Shown one piece after another: positions 1 through 5,930 of a stretch of DNA of 8,000 nucleotides. Below the pieces are notes generated by a model, which saw nothing but the letters and a program-made list of their open reading frames with translations, was not told the origin of the DNA and searched no databases. Location of the stretch: positions 1 to 8,000 of the forward strand of contig JAUSKV010000181.1 in assembly GCA_030646745.1 (NCBI GenBank), in the 5' to 3' direction. How positions within the stretch are numbered: position 1 is the stretch's first letter; every line of letters begins with the position of its first letter. Source of the DNA: Sulfurimonas sp. GTDB lineage: Bacteria > Campylobacterota > Campylobacteria > Campylobacterales > Sulfurimonadaceae. The position numbers were made by a program, and so were the translations under genes.

Positions 1-93
1 AGTGGATTTGAAAAACAGAATGAAAAATTTGAGATTTTAAATTTACACCAAGAAGAGCAAGATATAATAATTTGGATGAAAAGGAAGATATAA
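1..93 (+). CDS. C-terminal fragment of an unidentified protein
   Basis: An open frame enters from the left edge and ends at TAA 91-93, giving 30 residues that begin SGFEKQNEKFEILN and end with IIIWMKRKI. The tail is rich in Glu and Lys and shows no motif I recognise. It is read as coding because it has no internal stop, has residue composition like its neighbours, and ends only 3 bp before the ubiE start codon, the same tight packing seen through the rest of this strand. It is therefore probably the upstream member of the ubiE-xseA transcription unit. The family cannot be named from this fragment. Confidence 0.6.
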   Translation, partial: SGFEKQNEKFEILNLHQEEQDIIIWMKRKI

Positions 94-96
94 ATT

Positions 97-834
97 ATGC
101 ATAAAAGAGAAGAAAATAAGAAACATGATAAACAAAATAAAATAGTCTCAATGTTCGACAATATAGCACCGACATACGACACCGCAAATCGTGTTATGAG
201 CATGGGAGTTGACAAAAGTTGGAGAAGAAAAGCATGTGATTTGGCATACAAATTTTATGCCAAAGATTCTATAGATAAAATTGTTGATGTGGCATGTGGA
301 ACCGGCGATATGATGGATTATTGGAGAAGCCGTGCTGAACTTAACGGTCTTGCCATCGGTGAGATTGTCGGAGTTGATCCGTCTGTCGGAATGGTGGATG
401 TCGCACGTCAAAAATATCCTAAGTTTAACTACCGTATCGCAAAGGCAACAGAGATTCCACTCGAAGATGCAACTGCCGATATTTTGAGTATTACGTATGG
501 CATACGAAATGTTGTCGAAAGAGAAGCAGCACTGAAAGAGTTTAACAGAGTCCTTAAAAAAGAGGGTTTGGTCGTAATTTTAGAGTTTATGAAAAATGAG
601 AATCCATCTTTTTTAGGAAAAATCAGAGATTTCTACATGAATAAAATTCTTCCAAAAGTGGGTGGATTTATCTCTAAAAACCTTGAGGCTTATGAGTATC
701 TACCAAACTCTATCGGAGATTTCGCAACAGTGGAGGGGATGAAAAAAGAGTTAGAAGAGGCAGGGTTTGCTATTCTTTATGCAAAAAGTTTCTCCATGGA
801 CATCTCTACGCTTTTAATAGCTCAAAAAAGATAA
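97..834 (+). CDS. ubiE: Demethylmenaquinone C-methyltransferase (UbiE/MenG family)
   Basis: SAM-dependent C-methyltransferase that converts demethylmenaquinone to menaquinone, the last step of quinone synthesis, acting at the inner face of the membrane on a lipid substrate. The 245-residue length is normal for the family. Visible signatures are the N-terminal MFDNIAPTYD block (19-28), SAM-binding motif I VDVACGTG (63-70), the acidic motif II GVDPS (92-96), the UbiE-typical YGIRNV (134-139), LEFMKNENP (162-170) and YLPNSIGDF (201-209). Ubiquinone is not expected in Campylobacterota, so demethylmenaquinone is the likely only substrate (established for the phylum, inferred here). The ATG at 97 is supported by AAGGA at 81-85, although the 11-base spacer is long, and it gives the usual short leader before the MFDNIAP block. 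xseA follows after 21 bp. Confidence 0.95.
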   Translation: MHKREENKKHDKQNKIVSMFDNIAPTYDTANRVMSMGVDKSWRRKACDLAYKFYAKDSIDKIVDVACGTGDMMDYWRSRAELNGLAIGEIVGVDPSVGMVDVARQKYPKFNYRIAKATEIPLEDATADILSITYGIRNVVEREAALKEFNRVLKKEGLVVILEFMKNENPSFLGKIRDFYMNKILPKVGGFISKNLEAYEYLPNSIGDFATVEGMKKELEEAGFAILYAKSFSMDISTLLIAQKR

Positions 835-843
835 TTCTCTGTT

Positions 844-847
844 AAGG
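844..847 (+). promoter_or_regulatory. Ribosome binding site that fixes the xseA TTG start
   Basis: AAGG (TAAGG from 843) lies 8 bases before the TTG at 856. There is no ATG or GTG in frame between the ubiE stop (832-834, same frame) and that TTG, so this site supports TTG as the real start of xseA. Confidence 0.6.
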
Positions 848-855
848 TTGAAGCT

Positions 856-2118
856 TTGAATGTTCTCAATGTATCTTCGCTCAACGAACAGATAAAAACT
901 CTCTTAGAGACAAGTTTTTCGCATGTTTTTGTTGAGGGAGAGATTTCTCGTATCACTTTTCACAACAGCGGACATATCTATTTTACTCTCAAAGACGCAA
1001 CTTCAACAATAAGTGCCGTGATGTTTAAGGGCAATGCACAAAAGCTTAAATTTCAGCTTAAAGAGGGCTTAAAAGTCATTGTTGACGGAGCGGTAACTCT
1101 CTATAAACCTCGTGGTGAATATCAGATAAACTGTTTTAATATTGAGCCGGCTGGGCATGGTGCTTTGGCACTGGCGTATGAGCAACTCAAACAAAAACTC
1201 TTATCTCAGGGGTACTTTGAAGCCTCAACCAAAAAAGAGCTTCCTAAATTCCCATCTCGCATAGCGCTTATAACATCGGCGACTGGTGCGGCCTTGCAAG
1301 ACATGTTACGCGTTGCAAATAGCAGATATAGACTTTTGGAGATAGATATTTATGATGTTTTGGTTCAAGGAGAGAGTGCCGCATCTGCAATTGCAAATGC
1401 TATAAAAGTGAGTGATAAAAATGGGTACGACATCATCGTCATCGGTCGCGGCGGCGGAAGCATAGAGGATTTATGGGCTTTTAATGAAGAGAGTGTTGCA
1501 GATGCAATTTTTCATGCTAAAACTCCGATTGTCTCTGCAGTTGGGCATGAGATAGATTGGGTCATAAGTGATTTTGTAGCAGACATGCGCGCACCGACTC
1601 CGAGTGCCGCCATGCAGATGACTCTGCCCGACACGAACGAGCTTTACCAATCTCTGGACTCAATAGCTTCGCAGTTTTCACAGATACTCTCTCAGAAAAT
1701 TTTCAACAAACAACAAGAGCTGACGCATCTTCTGAAATCTTACTCGCAACACTCCATAGAGAAAAAACTGACTCAAAAAAGCCAAGAGGTTAAGCAGTTA
1801 AAAGAGTCGTTTTTGCAGCTCATTACATTTAAAATGCAAAATTTTTCAAAAGAGCGTGAACATACAAAAATGAGATTTCCGCATGCCATCGATTCCATTG
1901 TAAATCATAAGCTAAATCAACTTTTAAATTTTCAAAAAATGTTAGAATCCAACAATCCAAAATTTAAAAGCAGAAGCGGTTTTGCCCAAATTTCACAAAA
2001 TTCTAAGGTTATTGATTTGTCATCGCTCAATGTGGATGACATTTTTGATATCCAAAGTGCTGAAATAAATATAAAAGCAAAAGTGCTTCAAAAAAGCAAT
2101 ATAAAGGAACAAAAATGA
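856..2118 (+). CDS. xseA: Exodeoxyribonuclease VII large subunit
   Basis: Catalytic and DNA-binding large subunit of exonuclease VII, which works with several copies of the small XseB subunit to degrade single-stranded DNA to oligonucleotides in the cytoplasm. At 420 residues it is slightly shorter than the E. coli protein (about 456). An N-terminal OB-fold is marked by VEGEIS (26-31) and GHIYFTLKD (39-47). The catalytic domain has ALITSATGAALQDML (137-151), GRGGGSIEDLWAFN (197-210), AVGHEID (228-234) and the hallmark RAPTPSAA (245-252). From about 265 to 360 the sequence is Gln/Lys/Leu-rich and looks like the long coiled coil of the family, followed by the short C-terminal segment. The start is TTG, preceded by AAGG. 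The stop overlaps the next start as ATGA, suggesting translational coupling. No xseB is visible in this window, so the partner must lie elsewhere. Confidence 0.96.
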   Translation: MNVLNVSSLNEQIKTLLETSFSHVFVEGEISRITFHNSGHIYFTLKDATSTISAVMFKGNAQKLKFQLKEGLKVIVDGAVTLYKPRGEYQINCFNIEPAGHGALALAYEQLKQKLLSQGYFEASTKKELPKFPSRIALITSATGAALQDMLRVANSRYRLLEIDIYDVLVQGESAASAIANAIKVSDKNGYDIIVIGRGGGSIEDLWAFNEESVADAIFHAKTPIVSAVGHEIDWVISDFVADMRAPTPSAAMQMTLPDTNELYQSLDSIASQFSQILSQKIFNKQQELTHLLKSYSQHSIEKKLTQKSQEVKQLKESFLQLITFKMQNFSKEREHTKMRFPHAIDSIVNHKLNQLLNFQKMLESNNPKFKSRSGFAQISQNSKVIDLSSLNVDDIFDIQSAEINIKAKVLQKSNIKEQK

Positions 2119-2714
2119 GTTATCCGACTTTTTTCGACACAATAGAAGTTATAAAAGTAAAAGACCCTTTGGCAAATGTTTTAGGTGCATTTGATGATGG
2201 TTTATATGAATTTAATTATCTTGATGTTGTAAAATCAGCAGGGCACAGTTGCCCAACGGTTGCAGGTGCGTACATTATAACGCTCGAAGCTCTCAAAGCA
2301 CTCTATCCAAACGAGAGAGCTATCCGAGGTGATATAAAAGTTGAATTCGCTGAATCCCTTGAAGAGGGTGTTGCCGGAGTGATTGGAAATGTAGTCTCTC
2401 AAATCACAGGGGCAACGGACAAGAGCGGTTTTAAAGGTTTGCAGGGTAAATTTGCACGACACTCTTTGATGTTTTTTGACGCAAATATAAACTCATCTGC
2501 CAGATTTACAAGAATGAGCAGCGGCAAAAGCGTGGATGTAAACTACAATCCATCTTCTATAATGCCAAATCCACAGATGCAACCGCTCATGCAAAGAATA
2601 ATGAGCGGAAGTGCTACTCAAGAAGAGATAAAAGAGTTCGGTGTTCTTTGGCAAGAGAGAGTGAAGAGAATATTTGAAAATTTAGAGAGTGTTGTAAAGG
2701 TTACGGAGTTATAG
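2115..2714 (+). CDS. FmdE-like domain protein, function unknown
   Basis: A 199-residue soluble protein resembling the FmdE/FwdE family (named for subunit E of molybdenum formylmethanofuran dehydrogenase, although most bacterial members have no known role in that enzyme). What I see is GHSCPTVAGAY (43-53), matching the family's N-terminal G-H-x-C-P block, then DIKVEF (73-78), and ITGATDKSGFKGLQGKFAR (97-115), resembling the family's TGaT-GkGnl segment. Cys46 is the only cysteine, so the second cysteine cluster and the C-terminal zinc ribbon of longer FmdE proteins are missing. A helical, charged C-terminus (165-199) replaces them. No signal peptide or membrane segment is visible. The ATG overlaps the xseA stop (ATGA) and has AAGGA 6 bases upstream (2104-2108). 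Family assignment is moderately sure. Metal binding is inferred, and the cellular role is unknown. Confidence 0.8.
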   Translation: MSYPTFFDTIEVIKVKDPLANVLGAFDDGLYEFNYLDVVKSAGHSCPTVAGAYIITLEALKALYPNERAIRGDIKVEFAESLEEGVAGVIGNVVSQITGATDKSGFKGLQGKFARHSLMFFDANINSSARFTRMSSGKSVDVNYNPSSIMPNPQMQPLMQRIMSGSATQEEIKEFGVLWQERVKRIFENLESVVKVTEL

Positions 2715-2719
2715 TTGGA

Positions 2720-2740
2720 GTCGAAGGCAAGACCTTCGAC
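2720..2740. terminator. Perfect hairpin in the convergent gap, possible bidirectional terminator
   Basis: The 8-base arms GTCGAAGG (2720-2727) and CCTTCGAC (2733-2740) pair perfectly around the loop CAAGA. The hairpin sits 5 bp after the stop of the FmdE-like gene and 24 bp beyond the stop of sppA read from the other strand, which is where a shared terminator would be expected. There is no U-tract directly after the stem on either strand. On the sppA side a T-rich run (the complement of 2753-2764) comes before the stem, not after it. It may be a weak terminator, a 3'-end stabiliser, or one copy of a dispersed palindromic element. Confidence 0.5.
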
Positions 2741-2764
2741 CTTGACATGTAAAACTAAAAAAAC

Positions 2765-3634
2765 TTATTTCAAAGTCAAATTTGGAAAGTAGGTGTGAAG
2801 AGTTACTGCTGTGGTAGCCGTCAACTTTTTCATCATTTTATCGAACTTATCTTCCTCATTCCAAAGAGGTTTAGTAACTCCGCTCAGTTCTATTAGTTTT
2901 GCTTTTGCATCATAATTCACACCTAAACTATCAACAAGACCGACTTCTTTGGCTTGAGAGGCTGTAAAGATATGGGCATTTGCAAAGAGGTCTCTTTTGG
3001 TTATATCAAGACCTCTGGCACTTGCGACATCTGCCGTGAACATGTCATAGGTTCCCTGAATGACTTTGTTGAGCTCATTGACCTCAAACTCTGTCCATGC
3101 TCTATCCATGGCACCTACTTTTTTATATTTTCCGGCTTGAACAGTTTGCATTTTTACTCCAAATTTATCCATGATTCCACTCAAATCAGCACCTTCCATA
3201 ATCACTCCAATGCTTCCAACCATCGACCCTGGATTTACGATAATTTCATTCGCCCAAATACTTGCATAGTAACTTCCGCTCGCAATAGTTCCGCTTGCAT
3301 AAACAACCACGGGCTTTATAGCTTTGAGTCTTTTAATTGCATAGGCTATCTCTACCGATGGGGCAACCGCTCCTCCCGGAGAGTCAATATTGATTAAAAC
3401 ACCCTTTACATGTGCATTTGTTGCGGCATCTTCTATCTGTTTTAGAACTTCCGAAACCTCCATAATAGGACCTACTAAAGAGATTTGCTGCAGGTTGTTT
3501 TGTTTTAAATCTCTCTCACTGTTGGGAGCAAAAAGCAAAAAGAGTATAAGTACAAATAGCATAGCTTTGAAGTGATTTTGTATAAAGCCAAGAGTTGCCG
3601 TGATGGGTGAGAGAAGTTTTTTTATAAATTCCAT
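2765..3634 (-). CDS. sppA: Signal peptide peptidase SppA, short single-domain form
   Basis: Membrane-anchored serine-lysine peptidase of the SppA/S49 family, thought to degrade cleaved signal peptides and other membrane-associated peptides. At 289 residues it is the short form seen in Gram-positives and Campylobacterota, about half of E. coli SppA. A basic N-terminus is followed by one hydrophobic segment (about 24-37, AMLFVLILFLLFAP), which should leave the catalytic domain outside the cytoplasm. Key motifs are INIDSPGG (81-88), TIASGSYYAS (116-125) with probable nucleophile Ser119, and GKYKKVGA (168-175) with probable general base Lys171. The 52-residue Ser-Lys spacing equals that of the Ser147/Lys199 dyad of Bacillus subtilis SppA. 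The ATG has AAAGGA 6 bases upstream (3641-3646 on this strand). The start lies inside the end of the upstream hydrolase gene (13 bp overlap), so the two are probably co-transcribed and coupled. The C. jejuni orthologue is, as I recall, annotated pspA. Confidence 0.93.
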   Translation of the reverse strand: MEFIKKLLSPITATLGFIQNHFKAMLFVLILFLLFAPNSERDLKQNNLQQISLVGPIMEVSEVLKQIEDAATNAHVKGVLINIDSPGGAVAPSVEIAYAIKRLKAIKPVVVYASGTIASGSYYASIWANEIIVNPGSMVGSIGVIMEGADLSGIMDKFGVKMQTVQAGKYKKVGAMDRAWTEFEVNELNKVIQGTYDMFTADVASARGLDITKRDLFANAHIFTASQAKEVGLVDSLGVNYDAKAKLIELSGVTKPLWNEEDKFDKMMKKLTATTAVTLHTYFPNLTLK

Positions 3635-4854
3635 TCATTTTCCTTTATGATTTTACCGTTTATGTAAATTTTCGAGATATTATATCTGTGCAATATTAAA
3701 TGAAGTGCTAACTCATCGTTTGGCTCTTTGTCTAAATCGAGAACAAGCATGTCCGCATTTTTCCCCTCTGCTATTGCCCCTGTGTTGATTCCAAGTGCTT
3801 CGGCTGCATGGATTGTAACCCCTTTTATAAGAGCATCCGCAAATTTTATAAGAGGTGCATTGCTGTGCATAAACAGAGACATTTTCATCTCTTCAAATAA
3901 ATCGAGTTTGTAGTTTGAACTAAGTCCGTCCGTTGCTACTATCCATCTTATATTATTGTCGTTTAACTCTTTGATATTAAGGGTAGGATTGCCTAAAAGT
4001 CTGTTTGAAATAGGGCAGTGAATGACGGTGTGCTTATTTGAAGAGAGTGTTTGAAGCTCTGCTTCATTTGCTTTTACGACATGTGTAAGAAGAGTGCTAA
4101 AACCGTTAAAATGGTCTAAAAACTCTTTTGAATCACTTACTGCATAGTTTTGTTTGAGCAATTTCTCAAAGAATTCCTTAAAATCACCCTCATTTTTATC
4201 CAACCACTGTCGTTCAGCTTCGCTCTCCATAAAATGGGCGGTAAGTTTTAACTTTTCATGCTTGGCAATTTCTACTGCTCTTTTAACTAAAATAGGATGA
4301 ACGGAGTATGGAGAGTGAATGGCAATCGCAGGAGTAAAGCCCTCTCTTTTTACCGTTTTTGAAGCATCGAGTCTTGCTTTAAAATCAGCAAAAAGTGCAT
4401 CTGCCATAGTCGCTTGAGAGCCAATAAGCTCATTGAAAAAAACAACATTTTGGGGTGCCTTTGCACAAACCTCCAAATCCATTCCATGGGAGCTAATTGC
4501 TCCGAAAGTTGTGATTCCACATGCGAGCATGGCATCAATCGCTTTTTGCATGCATTCAGATCCACATCCGTTTATAAGCTCTTCGCGGTTTTCTATAACG
4601 CTGTAGAGCCAGTTTATAAAATCGCCATAACTAAGCTCTGTTTTGTTTGCGCTAAACTCTATGTGAACATGTGCATTAATTAGCCCCGGCATGAGCAGCG
4701 AATTCTTTTGCAAGGTTGTTACTTTTGCATGGGGGAACTCTTTGACTAACTCCTCCAAAGGTGCTATTTTGTGAATTGTCTTATCAAATGCAATTGATAA
4801 ATTTTCAAGTAGTTTTTCTGGGGTGAGTATAAAGTTTGGTGACAGGATTTGCAT
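3622..4854 (-). CDS. mqnX: Aminofutalosine deaminase family amidohydrolase
   Basis: A 410-residue cytoplasmic metal-dependent hydrolase of the ATZ/TRZ-like amidohydrolase superfamily. Its likely reaction is deamination of 6-amino-6-deoxyfutalosine to futalosine, an early menaquinone step. The TIM-barrel metal and catalytic residues are all present: NAHVHIEFS (60-68, His62 and His64), AIHSPYSVH (178-186), TAHFMESEAER (205-215, His207 and Glu210), THVV (257-260, His258), IHCPISNRLLG (278-288) and VATDGLSS (306-313, Asp309). The C-terminus (about 365-405) returns to the beta-sandwich, with GKNADMLVLDL. A Nitratiruptor relative has been reported as an aminodeoxyfutalosine deaminase, whereas H. 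pylori HP0267 was reported to deaminate adenosine, so substrate choice remains open. Superfamily membership is certain and the exact substrate is not. It is first in a - strand pair with sppA, divergent from aroQ. A weak AAAGA stands about 6 bases before the ATG. Confidence 0.85.
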   Translation of the reverse strand: MQILSPNFILTPEKLLENLSIAFDKTIHKIAPLEELVKEFPHAKVTTLQKNSLLMPGLINAHVHIEFSANKTELSYGDFINWLYSVIENREELINGCGSECMQKAIDAMLACGITTFGAISSHGMDLEVCAKAPQNVVFFNELIGSQATMADALFADFKARLDASKTVKREGFTPAIAIHSPYSVHPILVKRAVEIAKHEKLKLTAHFMESEAERQWLDKNEGDFKEFFEKLLKQNYAVSDSKEFLDHFNGFSTLLTHVVKANEAELQTLSSNKHTVIHCPISNRLLGNPTLNIKELNDNNIRWIVATDGLSSNYKLDLFEEMKMSLFMHSNAPLIKFADALIKGVTIHAAEALGINTGAIAEGKNADMLVLDLDKEPNDELALHLILHRYNISKIYINGKIIKENEWNL

Positions 4855-4958
4855 ATTTAATCTTTGAAGTTGAATTTTTGAAAATTTAAAATAGATTATG
4901 CTTAATTTAGGTAAAATTGCCCCTTAAAAATTTGAATATATTACAAAAAAGGCACAAT
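4855..4958. promoter_or_regulatory. Divergent promoter region between the MqnX-like gene and aroQ
   Basis: These 104 very AT-rich bases separate two divergent operons and should carry promoters for both. On the + strand GGTAAAAT (4910-4917) fits the extended -10 form gnTAnaaT described for Campylobacterota sigma-70 promoters, which often lack a clear -35. It would place the transcript start about 35 bases before the aroQ ATG. An alternative is TTGAAA (4878-4883) with CTTAAT (4901-4906), spacer 17. On the - strand CATAAT (complement of 4895-4900) is a possible -10 about 40 bases before the hydrolase start. The assignments rest on consensus matching by eye in AT-rich DNA. No operator-like palindrome or riboswitch was seen. 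Confidence 0.45.
4949..4952 (+). promoter_or_regulatory. Ribosome binding site that sets the aroQ start
   Basis: AAGG lies 6 bases before the ATG at 4959. It favours that ATG over an in-frame TTG at 4917, which has no ribosome binding site, overlaps the candidate -10 element, and would add 14 residues that are not part of the AroQ fold. Confidence 0.65.
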
Positions 4959-5438
4959 ATGAAAATAATGGTTATTCAAGGTCCAAACTTAAATATGCTT
5001 GGAGTACGAGAGCAACATATCTACGGAGCGATGAAGCTAGAACAGATTCATGCTCAAATGAAAGATTTTGCAACTCAAAATGGTGCAGAGATAGAGTTTT
5101 TTCAGAGTAATTTAGAGGGTGAAATTGTAGATAAAATTCAAGAGTGCTACGGTGATATAGATTGTATCATAATCAATGCTGCGGCATATACGCACACTTC
5201 AATAGCTATTCGTGACGCTATTTCTGCGGTTGCAATTCCAACGATTGAGGTTCATATCAGTAACATTCATCGTCGTGAAGAGTTTAGAAAAACAAATATG
5301 ATAGCACCTGTATGTGCCTCTTCGGTTGTGGGTTTTGGTGCTTTTGGGTATCATTTAGCTATGATGGGTTCTCTGCAAATGATGAATGAAATCAGAGCTG
5401 TTCAAGAGGCGCGTCAAGCTGCTGCTTCAGCTGAGTAA
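4959..5438 (+). CDS. aroQ: 3-dehydroquinate dehydratase, type II
   Basis: Catalyses dehydration of 3-dehydroquinate to 3-dehydroshikimate, the third step of the shikimate pathway leading to chorismate, in the cytoplasm as a dodecamer. The 159-residue length fits type II enzymes. Motifs counted from the ATG at 4959 are [11 protein letters not shown] (5-15), Arg17, the catalytic Tyr22 in [17 protein letters not shown] (48-60), [16 protein letters not shown] (72-87) with Asn73 and His79, EVHISN (97-102) with catalytic His99, and REEFR (106-110) with Arg110. These match the H. pylori AroQ active-site set (Tyr22, Asn76, His82, His102, Arg113), offset by three after the flexible lid. The conserved [11 protein letters not shown] (121-131) follows. 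A short Ala-rich tail ends the protein. It is the first gene of the + strand unit, and folK begins 3 bp after the stop. Confidence 0.97.
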   Translation: MKIMVIQGPNLNMLGVREQHIYGAMKLEQIHAQMKDFATQNGAEIEFFQSNLEGEIVDKIQECYGDIDCIIINAAAYTHTSIAIRDAISAVAIPTIEVHISNIHRREEFRKTNMIAPVCASSVVGFGAFGYHLAMMGSLQMMNEIRAVQEARQAAASAE

Positions 5439-5441
5439 TCT

Positions 5442-5930
5442 ATGTATTTAAAACGCAGGCTCGGAGAGGGTTTAACAACTCTTAAAGGCTTGCATTTCGG
5501 ATATAAAAAAAAGAGAAGAAGTTTTCACAGACACAAAGTGACGGTGGGAATAGGCGGAAATGTAGGGGATGTAAAACGAAGGTTTGAACATCTTTTTAAC
5601 TGTTTGAAAAAAGAGAAGAGAGTAGAGCTTTTGCAAACATCGTTGATTTTGAAAAATCCTCCTTTTGGTTTTTTGACCCAAGATGATTTTTTTAACTCAA
5701 TTATTGTTTTACAAATTAGTATGCAGCCTATGCAGTTTTTAGGTTATTTGATGAGATTAGAAAAGAGATTTGCAAGAAAAAGAAGTTTTGCAAATGCCCC
5801 AAGGACTTTAGATTTGGACATTATATTTTTTGATAAGAGAGTTGTTAAGAATGAAAAGCTTACAATTCCGCATGCCAGTTGGTCTAGTAGAGAGAGTGTT
5901 TTGATTCCGTTATCGGAACTCAAACAGTGA
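5442..5930 (+). CDS. folK: 2-amino-4-hydroxy-6-hydroxymethyldihydropteridine pyrophosphokinase (HPPK)
   Basis: Transfers pyrophosphate from ATP to 6-hydroxymethyl-7,8-dihydropterin in folate synthesis, giving the substrate of FolP. The HPPK core starts with VTVGIGGNVGD (33-43), followed by SLILKNPPFGF (67-77), DDFFNSIIVLQ (81-91) and the family signature NAPRTLDLDIIFFD (118-131), in which Asp124 and Asp126 are the magnesium ligands. It closes with IPHASWSSRESVLIPLSEL (142-160). Before the core there is an unusual basic leader of about 32 residues (MYLKRR, then YKKKRRSFHRH). No better start lies nearer the core: TTG at codon 17 and GTG at codon 33 lack a suitable ribosome binding site. The true start is therefore probably the ATG 3 bp after the aroQ stop, read by translational coupling. 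The total of 162 residues resembles other HPPKs, though here part is leader. The stop overlaps the flhF start as GTGA. Confidence 0.94.
   Translation: MYLKRRLGEGLTTLKGLHFGYKKKRRSFHRHKVTVGIGGNVGDVKRRFEHLFNCLKKEKRVELLQTSLILKNPPFGFLTQDDFFNSIIVLQISMQPMQFLGYLMRLEKRFARKRSFANAPRTLDLDIIFFDKRVVKNEKLTIPHASWSSRESVLIPLSELKQ

Noticed and set aside
148..411. 87-residue open frame on the - strand opposite ubiE
   Set aside because: It covers the conserved SAM-binding region of ubiE on the other strand, and its composition is atypical. It is a shadow of a real gene.
2742..2747. TTGACA resembling a -35 box just right of the hairpin
   Set aside because: No good -10 element stands 16-18 bp downstream, and a promoter here would only read antisense into sppA. 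It is probably a chance match in AT-rich DNA.
2715..2764. Small RNA gene or riboswitch in the convergent gap
   Set aside because: The gap is only 50 bp, with one simple hairpin and no promoter or conserved aptamer features, so there is no support beyond a structured 3' end.
2954..3397. 147-residue open frame on the + strand opposite sppA
   Set aside because: It lies wholly within sppA, whose catalytic motifs are clear. Its translation is Cys/His/Ser-rich with no recognisable domain, as expected for an antisense shadow.
4350..4565. 71-residue - strand frame inside the MqnX-like gene
   Set aside because: It is an out-of-frame reading on the same strand as the well-supported amidohydrolase, with no motif and no ribosome binding site suggesting a nested gene.
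4917..4958. Upstream TTG start adding 14 residues to AroQ
   Set aside because: There is no ribosome binding site before it, it overlaps the best -10 candidate, and AroQ proteins begin directly with the beta-strand found after the ATG at 4959.
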